A stretch of 64,000 nucleotides of DNA, taken from Perca fluviatilis. Its lineage: Eukaryota > Chordata > Actinopteri > Perciformes > Percidae. The position numbers and the translations under genes are program-made. The DNA is taken from the NCBI RefSeq assembly GCF_010015445.1, contig NC_053114.1, forward strand, positions 17,154,224 to 17,218,223, in the 5' to 3' direction. Of the stretch, positions 12,669-38,965 are shown piece after piece. The first letter of the stretch is position 1; each line of letters opens with the position of its first letter. The notes under the pieces are model-generated. The model did no database searches, was not told where the DNA came from, and saw only the letters and a program-made list of their open reading frames with translations.

Positions 12669-14249
12669 CAGATATATCAATGTTTCCAACAGTCCATCTC
12701 ATTGCTTTGCAACATTACCCACGATAATCTCAGACAACCAGAAATATTTAAGACAATTGTTTTTTAAATCAATAACCAAGTTATAAATGGTATACAAATT
12801 TGTATTTCCTCACCGTATATAGCATATGTATCATCGTATCGCCCACACCTATTAGCCAAATTGTTCAACAAATGTCACTACCCTTTCACTATGTTAGAAG
12901 GAAAAAGTCAAATGTATCCCGTGTAGTTTTCTCGTAAACAAGGTAATGTTTACATTCAGTGTTATGCACCCAAATGGATTGTGTGCAGCCTCCAGCTCTA
13001 ACAAACACGTTGAGTGCATTTCCATTCAAATAAAACATATGCAAAGCCAATTTAAAACAATATTTCAAATGTTGTACACATTCATGTTTGTTGGCCTGCA
13101 GACTTCTTGACTGCCTTTCAGGCGCATAGCTAGTAGTTACACTTCTCTGCACACTACTGCCGCAAACTCACTGAATAGTGAAACCAGTGGAAAAATGTGT
13201 ATTGCATGGCCTGTGTGCTTGAGTGCATGACGTGGATGTGCAAAATATAAAACAAAACTAACTCATGATAACTGCGTTCACCCGCAGCTCTTTATAGACA
13301 TTTAGCCAGACTCTTTTTTTGTTGTTGTCTCATTCTTATCAAAAGTAGGACACAAACTCGGCAAATCAATACCGCACGGGGAATTGATACTAAACATTTC
13401 ATGGCAGAACTGCCTATTCATATTCCAGACTGTAACTAAGGCCCTTGAGAGTTGGACCTTGGGAACGAGAAAAATATTCTGAAATTACATAACACAAGCC
13501 TTTCCAAAGCCAGGCCACAGTTTTGCTTCTTATTGTATTCTGGAAAGGCTATGGATGAATCCGTTTTAGAAAGACCTCATCATTTCATGTGGTGCTGAAT
13601 AGATGACTGACAGGTACAGTAACTCCTTCACTGCATGAACCAGCTGATTTGTCTTATTTTAGTGTTTTTTTGGGGGGCATACACACAAAACACAGTGGAG
13701 TACCCCAACTAACAAAACAGATGTTTGCTGTGACAACAAGTTGGATTGGTGTGCAACAGCTCAGACTAATCTCAAAACAAACCAGGAAATCCAGTTTCTC
13801 TTATTTTCCTCCAGAAGCTCTACTGTGTGCGCCCGTCTCTGTAAATACAACTCTGAATAACCGCCAAGTTTTGCTAAAGGCTGAAACATTTTCAACATAT
13901 TTGCTTTGGAAAATGTGGGTTTGTGGCCAGCTAAGGGGTTTGAAGAATGTTGTCCAACTGTCCAACCAGATTAAGATTCATTTGATCTTAATCTTGCCGA
14001 GGACATTCTTATCTAGACATTTTCTCCTGTTTTTTTTTTTTCTATTTGTTTTTATGTTGAAAGATCTGCTTGGCAGAAGAATAATTTTCCTATCTATATC
14101 CATGTATATTCTGATTATATAATGTATTGCCAAAATCTATAAAAAAAACTCATAAAACTAATAATGGTTAAACATGAACGCCTTTTTTGTGCATTAAATG
14201 GCTGAAATGAAGAAAAAAATAGGGAATATTCTACTGCTTAAAGCAGCAG
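12669..14249. other. Gene-free stretch
   Basis: No protein homology recognised. A hAT-end-like segment (ATCGTATCGCCCACACCTA) lies at about 12833-12851. The 157-codon open frame at 13649-14122 has no recognisable motif. Confidence 0.55.
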
Positions 14250-14830
14250 CGGTTAATCAATTAGTTGATCGATAATAAATCTGCATCTATTTTAATATTC
14301 AATGAATTGTGAGTAATTAAAAAACGAAAGGCAAGAAATATCTGGTTCAACCTTCTCTTATGTAAGGATTTTCTGCTTTTCTCTGTTTTATACAGTGTTT
14401 CCTCTGTTTTTGTAGTGGTGGCCCACCATAGCAAAATTTCTGCCACCACGGTATCAGAAATAGGGCTGTACAAAAAAATTTAGTCGCGGTTGCCTTTTAA
14501 ATGATCCTGCCGACAGGGCGGGGGGCAGGGGGGAGGGGTGGCGACGGCAGCGACGTTGTTGTTCAGACAGACCTGCCCCCACTGCTAAAAAAAATAAATA
14601 AAAAAATCCTAAAAGGAAACACCGATATAATTGGAAACTAAATATCTTTGAGTTTTGAGCTGTTGGTTGAACAAACAAGAGATTCTAAGACATTACCTTG
14701 GGCTGTGGGAAAGTGGGATCGACATTTTTAACTTTTATGTAACGATTAACTGATTATTCACGAAACACATTTGACAACAGATGAATCGATAACCGATGAA
14801 TTGATCATTAAAATAATCATTAGTTATGAG
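14250..14830. repeat. AT-rich interspersed repeat hosting R3
   Basis: Left GGTTAATCAATTAGTTGATC and right GATGAATTGATCATTAAAAT resemble a dispersed fish repeat. No coding frame. Confidence 0.5.
14393..14624. mobile_element. Repeat family R3, short copy nested in another repeat
   Basis: Starts CAGTGTTTCC and ends GGAAACACCG, ends of hAT type. Related to 5556-6042. Sits inside a repeat (about 14250-14830) rich in TAATCGAT-like words. Confidence 0.65.
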
Positions 14831-17842
<3,012 letters not shown>

Positions 17843-18088
17843 TCAGGCCACATCCACCACACGCGCGGGGTGCAGGTGCTTAAACTTGCTGGCGATGTAT
17901 TTTCCGACCACACCACAGCCGCCGTGGTTAGCGTGGTTGTTCGCCTAGCATTAGCATCGTTGATCAAGACACATCTAATGATAAGAGACGGGGCTGTTAG
18001 CAAAACTTAGTCAATACAAAAACAATAGTTTTCGACTTACTGTGATGTTAACTTCGTGCTTTTTCAATCGATACTTCAGGCTCTTCAT
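17843..18088 (-). CDS. Possible two-exon short gene (49 residues), unrecognised
   Basis: I do not recognise this product. An ATG with a fair context (AAGATGA) at 18086-18088 opens 16 codons (MKSLKYRLKKHEVNIT) ending exactly at a strong donor, GTAAGT (exon 18041-18088). An AG at 17945-17946 would join in phase to ANNHANHGGCGVVGKYIASK then FKHLHPARVVDVA and a TGA at 17843-17845. The 96-bp intron has no good polypyrimidine tract at that acceptor, and a better acceptor nearby would lead to an early stop. The flank at 18190-18420 looks promoter-like. It could equally be a non-coding transcript start or chance. Confidence 0.22.
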
Positions 18089-18189
18089 CTTGTAACGTGT
18101 TGGTTGGTTTCCAGTATTATAAGTATCCTTTGGTGATTAAATTCATAAATAGTATAAAACTTTCCAAAAAGTTCAGACGAACTAAGTTT

Positions 18190-18420
18190 TATCTGTCCCC
18201 TCTTTTCCAGAGTGAGCGGAGTTTCACCTGACGCCTATAACCACAAACTCTGCTCGCACGTTGATTGACAACCAGTGAAGCCAATCAAACCGAAGCATAA
18301 GCGGTTTTAGTACTTTTGATCCAATCGGCGACGCCGGAAGGCGGGACTTCCTTGTAAAGTGTCGTTTGGGAGAAGTTGGAGCCATCCTTCCTGAGACAGT
18401 ACAAGACAGGGCAGGAAAAA
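18190..18420. promoter_or_regulatory. CCAAT- and GC-rich flank, possible promoter
   Basis: The stretch holds two CCAAT motifs (AGCCAATCAAA near 18280 and ATCCAATCGGCG near 18322) and the GC-rich CGACGCCGGAAGGCGGGA, and has no TATA box near either possible start. That pattern is typical of vertebrate TATA-less promoters. It lies just upstream of the minus-strand ATG at 18088. No transcript evidence is available here. Confidence 0.25.
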
Positions 18421-18689
18421 CCTGGCGTGACGTCAGGCGTACCTGAAGACCGAATCACCTGGAAAAAGTACCTATAAATCTATAAACAACCTGGTATCAT
18501 TGTTTACAGTAAATACCTAAATGTAAACTATTTACCGAACTGTCCGCAACCTGGAAATAACACCTGCAATGAACATTATCTTAATAACTGTCTGTTACCT
18601 AGTTACCTGTCTGTTGTGCCACGGATCACCTAGCTTACTCTACTGTGGTTGCTTAGTAGTCATGAACCTTACACTCAGTAATACTTACT

Positions 18690-19041
18690 AGTCCAACCCA
18701 TGGTCTAACCCAAGTTTTAGAAGAAAATATGTCAGATCTTTTACCTAGGTAAAAATAGCAATATCAGTGTAGAAACACTCTGTTACAAATAAAAGTCTGG
18801 CATTCAAAAAAGGGCAAATCTATTTGCATTACAAAATATATACTTAAAGTACAAATGTAAAAGTGTTCATGCAGAATGGCCCATTTCAGAATAATTTATT
18901 ACTGGATTATATTTTTTAATGCATTGAGTGTAGGCTACATCACTTTAATGTTGCAGCTGGTAAAGGTAGAGCTCATTTTAATAAACGTATATATATATAC
19001 TGCTGGTAGCTTAACCTTTAATCATATGTTATCATTTATAA

Positions 19042-19078
<37 letters not shown>

Positions 19079-19340
19079 TTCATTTATATATATTTGTATT
19101 AATAATCGGAATCTTTGAAATAACTAGCAGGCTTTAATAAAGCTGTGGAGTAAAAAGAACAATATTTGCCTCTGAATTTTTGTGGAGTAAAAGTATAAAG
19201 TAACATACAATGGAAACACTTAAATAAAGTACAAGTAAACTACCTCAAAGTTGTACTTAAGTAAAGTACTTTACAAGTACAAATATTTTAATAATTTGAT
19301 TAGGGACCATTACTTCAACATTTCTATACTTTTACAACTG
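18690..19340. repeat. Repeat with ACTTAAGTA-type words and TA microsatellite
   Basis: Words such as AGTTGTACTTAAGTAAAGTA and TAAAAGTATAAAGTAACATA match a dispersed family also seen at 31795-32165. A (TA)n run lies at 19044-19074. Confidence 0.5.
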
Positions 19341-19409
19341 AACATGTTAAATAGTTAATTGTGTTTTTTAAACTGAGTTACTGCTACTTTTACCTCAATT
19401 TCACAATTG

Positions 19410-19417
<8 letters not shown>

Positions 19418-19471
<54 letters not shown>

Positions 19472-19480
19472 TATATATAT
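19418..19480. repeat. (TA)n microsatellite
   Basis: TA run near the presumed 3' end of morf4l1; a minus-strand AATAAA lies within its edge at 19467-19472. Confidence 0.96.
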
Positions 19481-20138
19481 TAACTAAACACATGCATGGA
19501 AGATGGATGCTTTTGCAGATATGAAACCATATACATCGTTGCCACAGTGAGACTTTCCTTCATTATTTTATGGCACTTTGCAAAATGCATCTTGAAAGAA
19601 CAGTGATGACAACAAATAATGTACAAGATTGCATATAAGAAGAAAACACAGTAAGCAATGAAGAGATTGTGTAGAAACATTTTTTTTTTTTTTTACAAAT
19701 TGATACAAATACAAAAACGATACGGATACAAAAACATCAACTGCTGAGTGCTGACCTTGTGGTCCAGCAATAAATTGCACCTCATGTGGCAGAAGAAACA
19801 CTAATAAATACAAACATGCAACAGTAACAAATATCTATCAGGTGGAATGCACAAAAACACCAAACAGCTGCTTGTGGAAACTTGTCGACGGAAAATCATT
19901 TTTTTGTGTCTTTTCAAAGAAGTGAGAAATAAAAAGGAAAAAGGGAGAGAAAAGAGGAGTCAGCATAAAAAAAGGTTTCCTAAATGTGTTGTTGTTGTTG
20001 AACTTCTTAACTGTGACAAGCTCCTGAGACCTTTGTGAAAGTTTATCAGTTGAAGTGAAAAATCTCATCCGAGTTTGCACTCGGGTAGTAATGGTTATTT
20101 TACAGTACATGTGGTGTGGGAGAGGTGCCGGAGAGCTC

Positions 20139-31357
<11,219 letters not shown>

Positions 31358-31794
31358 TCACAGACTCAACTGATCGGATCTCTGAATGATCAAATTCGTG
31401 CATTGCCAGAGTCCATTTCTTCCAGGCACAAACAAACACCTCCGACATTGGTGCCAAAAGCGAAGGAGAAGCTGAAGAATGGCCCGCCTGCCGCTGAGAC
31501 TGTGGTGTGTTCAGGGTGCTCCTCCTGAAACTCGGAAAAACAAAGATCAGACAAGCTCTCTTCTTCTTCTGACTTTCTGGCAGACTAGATGTTTTATATC
31601 TCGCAGACTTTAAAAAAGAAGAAGCCCCAATGCAATTTGAAAGATACAACTGTAGTTTATTGCTATTTATTTTATTTTATTGCAATGTATTCAACTGTAG
31701 CTTATTGTATAATACTGGTACTCACACTGGTATCGTCTGGTAGGCTATAAGTGGTGGAGAGAACCCCATGGTTTACATACAGTATATATGTGGT

Positions 31795-31891
31795 AAAGGA
31801 CGTATTCAGATCCTTTACTGAAGTAAAATTACTAATACAACACAAAAAAATAAAAGCTGGAGTAAAAAAATACTCTGTTACCAGTAAAAGG

Positions 31892-31923
<32 letters not shown>

Positions 31924-32165
31924 TGCATTAAGTTAAAGTACTGTCTGTAAGTGTCATCAGGAAAATGTTATTAAAGTACTAGTAGTAAGTAGTTTAGTTT
32001 ATGATGAAACATTCTATTTTATAAGCGCTTAGTAAGTTTTGTATGCAAAATATGTAAAGTTACTAGAAACTACAGCTGGACCATAAGTAGAAATTACCAT
32101 GAAAAGAAAATACTTGAGTACAAGTACCTAACATTTCTACTTAAGTACAGAACTTAAGTAAATGC
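31795..32165. repeat. Dispersed repeat with AAGTA words, downstream copy
   Basis: CAGATCCTTTACTGAAGTAA, TACTCTGTTACCAGTAAAAG and TTCTACTTAAGTACAGAACT show the same family as 18690-19340; interrupted by (CA)n at 31893-31921. Confidence 0.55.
31893..31921. repeat. (CA)n microsatellite
   Basis: Short CA run of about 29 bp. Confidence 0.95.
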
Positions 32166-33479
32166 GGGGCAGAATAACACCATAACAAGCTTGCATATAC
32201 ATATTATCACCTTCAAAATTTGTTATAGTTAACATGCTAAAATGTATTGCAAACCATGCTCCACGTGGACTTATTGCCTCAGCTAGCAACTCCATTGATT
32301 GTGATTCCATTAAAACAGGCTGCGTGAGCATTCCTACAGTATGAAAGCCCAGTATTCATGTTAAATCATTAGGCCTAGGCCCTGCAGAGGGTATCTGGCT
32401 ATTCTGTCATAACTCTACTGGTCTTACTAACAGCCACTACTTAGCAACCCCTCTGGTATGAATCAGAACCCTTGATCTGTCCTTGCAAGGAAAAAAGTGG
32501 TTTCAATATGAAGTTGTGCGTAAGATCATCCTACTTCCAAAGGTTTCCAAAATTCACAAACGCTTAACAAAGCCAAACCATCAACTATCAGACTGAATGA
32601 CCTCAGCCCCACAAGAACTAGAGGAGAGGGATTAGGCAAGGTGTGGCTTCTGTTTGTTTGTTTGTTCTGTTTTCCTCGAGACTGCAGAGGGTGGGGGGGG
32701 GGGGGTGGGAGAGGGTCTTTGTTCTTGTTCAATTTGTGTTTCTCTGTTCTGTGCACCATCTGATATTACCTGTCACACATTGTGTAGGCCTAATTTGTCT
32801 GAAGGAGCCAATATAAAAAAAATCACAAAATTCACAAATGCCTTTTAGCCTTAGTAAATTAACGTTGTTGGGCAACAGACAGATATGAAGATGACATTTT
32901 TGTGGAGTCACTACACTAGTGTTTCTCAGCCTTTTCTGGCCTCTGACCTTGTTTTTAGGTCACATATTTCTCATGAACTCTGAACTTAGTAAACTGTCTC
33001 ATTGTCATGTGAATTTTATATTTGACCCTCTTCTGTGTTGTATTTTTAATAGCAATGACAGACCACCAATTGGCCGAAATGATGATTTATTAGAGTGGTA
33101 GAGTAGACACCGTAGTCTTAAACTGGTGTTTGGGAGTCTCTGCACCATTAAATCAAATTTAACATCCATGCGCTGATATCATTTTGACTATGTGTTGCCG
33201 TTGTATGACAAATGAAGCAAAGACAGGAATGACTGGGAATACCAAGATGTGCGGTCAGAATGAAGATCACTGCATCAGCAAGTAGATGAGTACAGTTTTT
33301 CCGCAAGATACTAAAAAAAACTACTGAGTTCCTACCAGCTGCAGACAGACAGACTACAGTGTCATAATGAAGTCCCCTATCAAGACCAATAAACATCTTT
33401 TTAGAAGTTGGGCTGGAGGGAAAGCCCGGTTAAAATGGAAAATATTACATATTTCACTTCATGAAATGATCCTGTAGAG

Positions 33480-33915
33480 CAGGGGTCTTCAACGTTTTTA
33501 ATCCAAGGACCCCTTAACTGAAAGAGAGACGGAGCAGGGACCCCCTAATACATATAATGTATGAAATGAAGTCACATATTAAACTGGGCCTACAATAACA
33601 TGTAGGACAGCCTGAAGCCTTTATACATACCTTTTTTGCTTAGTATACTAAGCTGTTAAAATAGCCTAATCATTGTTGGCATGATTTTATAAATCATCTT
33701 AATGTCAAACATACTGTACACAGTGAATCTTTAGGATGAACTGTATCTGTGGATGGCCTTAGGGACTACCTTACCCATAGGCCAGTAAGCCTATCACCAG
33801 TGGAGATTTATATTTGCTAATAATATGTTGGATTCATTTTAGGATTTATTTTTTAATTTTGGCAGTGACACTGAGGACCCCCTAGGGGTCCCAGACCCCG
33901 GGTTGAAGATCCCTG
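33480..33915. mobile_element. hAT-type MITE
   Basis: Ends CAGGGGTCTTCAACG and inverted GTTGAAGATCCCTG, with a perfect 8-bp duplication CTGTAGAG (33472-33479 and 33916-33923). 436 bp, non-coding. Confidence 0.95.
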
Positions 33916-34224
33916 CTGTAGAGATTACTGACGAGGGACTGCATGAGAAAAGGCAAATAATCATTATACAATGTCAAAAAGACTCAAGAGAGGCAGAACA
34001 AATATATCCAAAGCATTTATGACAGATGTTTGACCCTTTAATTAACATTTCACTCCGAAAAAATGTGTTTTACTGCATCTCCATTAATGACTCCTTTTCT
34101 GCCTCTTTGACAATCCTGTTTTATGAACATCCAGATTCAGTGCACTTTTGCATTGCACCAAGGGGAAAACAGAGAATGATACCAAGAAGAAGAAAGAAGA
34201 CATACTTTATTAATATTAATAAAT

Positions 34225-34377
34225 ATTAAGTTTGGTGCCAAAGGTCATCTCGGCAGTGCCTAGGAAGCACTGGCACCTCTCCAGCTACCAGTCCACACTC
34301 CATGCTTGGTCCCTTCGGGGACCTGAACCGTTGACCTACTGTTTCCCGAGCCAAGTCCCCACGGACTGAACTAGTAC
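34225..34377 (-). mobile_element. tRNA-derived SINE
   Basis: On the minus strand an A box (TAGTTCAGTCCGTGGGG) and B box (GGTTCAGGTCC) are followed by GAGTGTGGACTGGTAGCTGG and CACTGCCGAG, the body of a widespread fish tRNA-derived SINE. The AT-rich tail lies at 34200-34225. Confidence 0.8.
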
Positions 34378-34797
34378 CTCCCCAAGAACAACAAACACAT
34401 GGACATTTTCTTTAGCAGTCAGACACACAGGGAAGTATAGTGCAAATAAACATATAAGTTTATATAAAGGAAACAAACAAGTATTAATAAAAGTAATAAG
34501 ATTAAACATAGAAATAAATGGTTTGCCTTTTTTTTTTTTGTATTTTATTTTTATCCACTGTGTTTTCATCAAGTCTCTGTCTTGGCTGTTTCTGTGTCTC
34601 TGCACTTGTCTTCCCTTCACTGTTATCACTTTCTTACACAAAACCCCCCACAAAAAATAGAATAAGAAATAAATAAGTAGCTAATATTTAATGATCATAG
34701 TAAAATATAAGTAGATGGACAAAATAAATAAAGGTTAGAATTTTTCAGAGGTTTGTTTGAAGTTAGTATTAAGGAGTATAAGTTCAATTTTATCAAA

Positions 34798-34799
<2 letters not shown>

Positions 34800-34861
<62 letters not shown>
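34800..34861. repeat. (TA)n microsatellite
   Basis: Pure TA run of about 62 bp. Confidence 0.98.
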
Positions 34862-34864
<3 letters not shown>

Positions 34865-35388
34865 TGGGGCTAGACTTGGAAAAGGCATCTGTTTGTAAAA
34901 TGCACCCATTGGTGATTTGCAATAAAAACAAGGTGTTCAATTAAAATTGTAGTTATGCCTTCCTCCACAAATTAGACTTAAGAATTCTCAGTTTTATTGA
35001 GAATAGTTTCCTCCATATATGTCTGAAACTTACATAATGAGGAACAATCATAAAACAAGTGGAGCGCACTGGTTCGGTGTTACGAAGTCCCAGCGTTTTC
35101 AAAAAAGCTTGATGAGCCACATGCGAGGATACACAACAACTGAACTATTAGGACTACACACATACCAGCAGTTACAGCCAAAGAGCACCAAATAGCAAAT
35201 GCAAACATAACAAAGCGTATAGAAGATGCACGTTAAGGCAAAGAGCTTTCTATTGAAAGCTATTGCAGAATGCGTTTTGAAAGTGGTGGCATTTCTGAGT
35301 CTCTGCTGGATAATGGAGGTGTTGTTGAAAGCAGGAGCAGAACGCAACCCAGAGATAGAGACAAACAAACAAAGTGCCACCTGCAATA

Positions 35389-35607
35389 GACCTTTTTCAC
35401 AGCAGTCATGTTGACATGTCATTGTAGGAAAAGCACAGGTGTATTCAAAACCATTAGTGATGGCTGCATTCCACTTAGGAAAGGCCCTGGTATTGGGCAT
35501 CCTGACTCATTGAAATAACTTACTGGGACACTTGATGGAACTGAGCCATCCTTAAGGTTATCAATTTCAGCTGTCCTCAAGTCAAGATGTCTGCTGTGAA
35601 AAAGGTC
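35389..35607. mobile_element. MITE with 17-bp perfect inverted ends
   Basis: GACCTTTTTCACAGCAG at 35389-35405 and its exact inverse CTGCTGTGAAAAAGGTC at 35591-35607. 219 bp, non-coding. No clear target duplication. Confidence 0.85.
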
Positions 35608-36530
35608 CATGAAGTGAAGAAAGAACTGAAGAAGAAGCCTGAGAAAACAGCTGTGTGTTTGTGACCTACAGTCCGCTATAGTGCAGATAAATTGACTTCC
35701 ATAGTTCACTCTTTTCCTTCGTTGCTGTATTCAGTGTAAAAATTATTTGCGTGGTGCCCTGCTACTGCTCTTTTTTTAATATCCTAAATACAGTATGTAT
35801 GAATATAATGTATGAATATTTAAATATTTTGAATATTTTAAATATTTCTTATATATTGTTATGATTTCTATAATCTGCGTGCAACTATTTCAATTTTTGA
35901 TAATGTATCTTGAGTATGACATCTACAGAATGTAATCAGTTTTGGGAGCTTGGATGCAGTCAGCAGATGCTCTTGCTGTGAAATAACAAAATATATCTTA
36001 AGTACTGTGTGGTTAAGTACAATTTTCAGGTTCTCATACTTTACTTAAGTATTCCCATCTTCTGCAACTTTATAATACTCCACTACATTTAAAAAGGGAA
36101 ATAGTGTACTGTAATTTACCATCATAACTGGAAAAAAGAACAAACAGAAAGTATTTTATCTCTGCTGGCATGACTTTAGTAGTCTGTTTCTTGCCTTGTT
36201 CATCTGTTGCATTCATTCATTCAGGCTTATTGCAGCAATGACAAGCAGTTATTCAAAAGGAAGGCATAATGGCAAGAAACACTCACAATGTGCCACGCAA
36301 GAGGACTGGTGGGGGTTGATTGGAGAGCTCAGTCCTTGGAAAGTTGTTTTTCTCACTGTGGGCAATTGTATGTATTGTGTTCTCAGGGAGCTCATCTTTA
36401 CAACACCTTGTTTCCTCCTGATTGAAGCACCAGCAAAGACTAAAAGCACTGAGGTGACACTTACCAAAATCAAAGCTTGATTGAAAACGCCTGCTGACAG
36501 ACTGCCTTTTAATCCCTTTTTAATACCTCA

Positions 36531-37275
36531 TAGGGCCCTATTTTAACGATCTGAAACACAAGTATCAAACGTGAAACGCAAGTAGCTTTGTGGGCGGATC
36601 TCGGGCGCTGTTGCTATTATACCGGCGGGATAAATGAGTCTTGCGCCCGACGCAAATCTAAAATGGGTTGGTCTGAAGTAGCTAGGTGTGGTTTGGGCGT
36701 AACGTGCAATAAACCAATCAGAGCGTCATCTCACATTCCCTTTAAGAGCAGGCGCGCTTGTTCCATGGCGGATTGCTATTAAACGGCGGATTTGCCTGGC
36801 GCACGCCAGCGGGAGCTGTCCGAGATGCGGCAAAGTAATAAATGCCCGTCTTGTCCGGGTGGCGATGTTGCTGCGGCTCCTCGGGCCCATCTCCTCAAGT
36901 CTGGAGAGGATTGCTGCAGCCATGGAGCGTGGGCCTCCAAACGCACCACCTGCTCCTGTTGTGCCCCTTCCTACCCCACTACATCTCCGTCCACCCGCTC
37001 CACCAGGAGCGCATTGTGCATTGCCACTCTAATATTTCCTCATTTATGTCATCAACACATCCACGATTCATAGAATTGTTGTGTAAAACACAACAAGCCA
37101 CAAAGAATGCTGCGACTTTTTGAGGACTGTACTGTAGCCTCCTGACCTATCCAAACACCTGAAGCCATTTTCAGTAATATTTTCCCTTGTAATTATGTAT
37201 GGTTTGCAAAAATGGGAACTGTTGCGTCCTTGCGCTGTTGCGTCCTTGCGCTGCTACCAGGAAGAATTACTAAGA
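36531..37275. repeat. Dispersed DNA-repeat, right end not found
   Basis: Starts TAGGGCCCTATTTTAACGAT with GTTGCTATTATACCGGCGGG and ATAAACCAATCAGAGCGTCA, a sequence type I associate with abundant fish DNA-transposon derivatives. Short open frames inside (36792-37123) are not recognisable proteins. Confidence 0.55.
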
Positions 37276-37282
37276 CCATTAA

Positions 37283-37615
37283 AGGTCCCATGGCATGAAA
37301 ATGTTTTTTAACATTAATATGCGTTCCCCCAGCCTGCCTATGGCCCCCCCAGTGGCTAGAAATGGTGATAGGTGTAAACCGAGCCCTGGGTATCTTGCTC
37401 TGCCTTTGAGAAAATGAAAGCTCAGATGGGCCGATCTGGAATCTGGCTCCTTATGAGGTCATAAGGAGCAAGGTTACCTCCCCTTTCTCTGCTTTGCCCG
37501 CCCAGAGAATTTGGCCCACCCATGAGAGAGAGAGACATCATGGCTTTCAACCGAGTGAAGTGGCAGTTGGTCAAGGCCACACCCCCACCCTCCACCTTGC
37601 CCCCATTCCCTTTCC
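37283..37615. repeat. Family R2 element, 3'-truncated
   Basis: Starts AGGTCCCATGGCATGAAAA after TTAA and runs colinear with 26024-26501 up to about 37615, where similarity stops. It carries an extra segment (TTATGAGGTCATAAGGAGC) missing in the 26-kb copy. Confidence 0.75.
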
Positions 37616-37715
37616 TGTATAATAAATTGGTTGACAATTCATGAAAAAATGGAATGATAGAAGGAAGCGCCTGTCAGATATGACAAAATGGTATACCTCT
37701 GGGGTCTGTTAAACT

Positions 37716-38965
37716 GCAGGGCTCTAGAGAGCACATGCGACCAACATTTGTAAGGCTGCGACTAAGATTTGTCCTAGGTCGCACTGGTGCACCTAACGTC
37801 CTCGCATCCGCTGCCTCTCCACCAACGAAGAGATGTAATTTCTATCGATATGGTTTAATGTTGCTATGACCCACTCCTTCTGGAAAGCCGTGCCTGTGTT
37901 TGGATCTCTCCTCCGCGCAGCCCCGCCCCCATTCACTCACACACCGGCCGGCTCACCTGCAACATGGAGAGACGCAGCGCCGCCGGTCCACATATTGACA
38001 TTTGTCTACAGTTTTAATTGTTATTAACACAGCTGTATATTGTTAAGTATGAGAGAGAAACCTGTATTGGTACCAGTGTTTCCGCTGGTAACTCTCGGTT
38101 ATTGCGGCCGCCACGGCGAAAAACACATTACAAGTTATTAAATGCAACTAACTTCAGTTCGTTGAGTAATAGTGTGTGAGATGGAGCCTGCTGGACCTGG
38201 GCGAGAGATGTGACCCATGGCCACATTATCATAGTTCATAACAATGCAGCGCAGTGACGATACAGACACTTCATAGCCTACACAAGACGGGTGTAACGCT
38301 GCCGACCCGCCAAAGCGCATTCGGCCCGTGCTGGACCCGTTCATAATGAGTCAGCCGTCACTCTGTGAGTAGCATACGCTTCAGTCCATCGCACTCCACC
38401 TCTCTCCCTCTCTCTCCGTATGTCTTTCTGTCTGTCTGTTTATTTATTTATTTTTTGATAGGAAAGCTGAAGACATGAGGAGAGAGAGAGGGGGGAATGA
38501 CATGCATGAAAGGGCCGCGGGTCAGAGTAGAGGTTCGCTCTATATATTTACCAACTGAGCTATCCGGGAGTCCTCTTTCTCTTTTAATCAGTCTGTTATT
38601 GTTGTTGAAGTGAAGGAGCTTTCTCAGAGATATATATATATATATTTTAAATATATACTAGGCTATTTATTTCAGATAACTTTAATTTACATGTGTTGCA
38701 GCTGGTAAAGGAAACCCTGTCTTTGCATTTTATTTTAATCACAATCTGTTTTAATAAGAGCTTGTGAAAAGTGGCTTTGACTTAAAACTGAACATTTAGC
38801 CCACTTTGTAAAAAAAATACAGAGCTATATATCGTGTATCGCCATTCAGCGTTAACGGGCGACGCAAGGAAAAATTTGGGTGCACCTAAATTTTGTGCTG
38901 GTGCGCCTAAATAAAAAAAGTTAGGCGCACCAGTGAAACCAAGGCAAAAAGTTAGTCTGGAGTCA
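37716..38965. repeat. Probable hAT-like element hosting a SINE
   Basis: Left GGGCTCTAGAGAGCACATGC with GGTCGCACTGGTGCACCTAA; right GTTAGGCGCACCAGTGAAAC and GTTAGTCTGGAG. The ends are inverted versions of one theme. Low confidence on exact limits. Confidence 0.45.
38440..38575 (-). mobile_element. tRNA-derived repeat (SINE-like)
   Basis: On the minus strand CCCGGATAGCTCAGTTGGTA is a good A box; the B-box region (GAGCGAACC) is degenerate. Followed by CCCGCGGCCCTTTCATGCAT and GA-rich sequence. Not a functional tRNA. Confidence 0.65.

Larger units (their letters stand above)
31560..33471. other. Intergenic, upstream of morf4l1
   Basis: The morf4l1 5' UTR and promoter should lie within 31358-31600; no TATA box is evident. 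Beyond the AAGTA-type repeat at 31795-32165 and a G run at 32692-32706, nothing is recognised. Confidence 0.5.

Noticed and set aside
13649..14122. 157-codon plus-strand frame
   Set aside because: No domain, no homology I recognise, and a low-complexity hydrophobic end; most likely chance in AT-rich sequence.
36792..37123. Two 93-codon plus-strand frames near 36.8-37.1 kb
   Set aside because: They lie in a dispersed DNA repeat with no recognisable transposase motif, so I left them as repeat sequence.
38440..38575. A possible tRNA gene on the minus strand
   Set aside because: The A box is good, but the B box is degenerate and no cloverleaf closes; it fits a tRNA-derived SINE instead.
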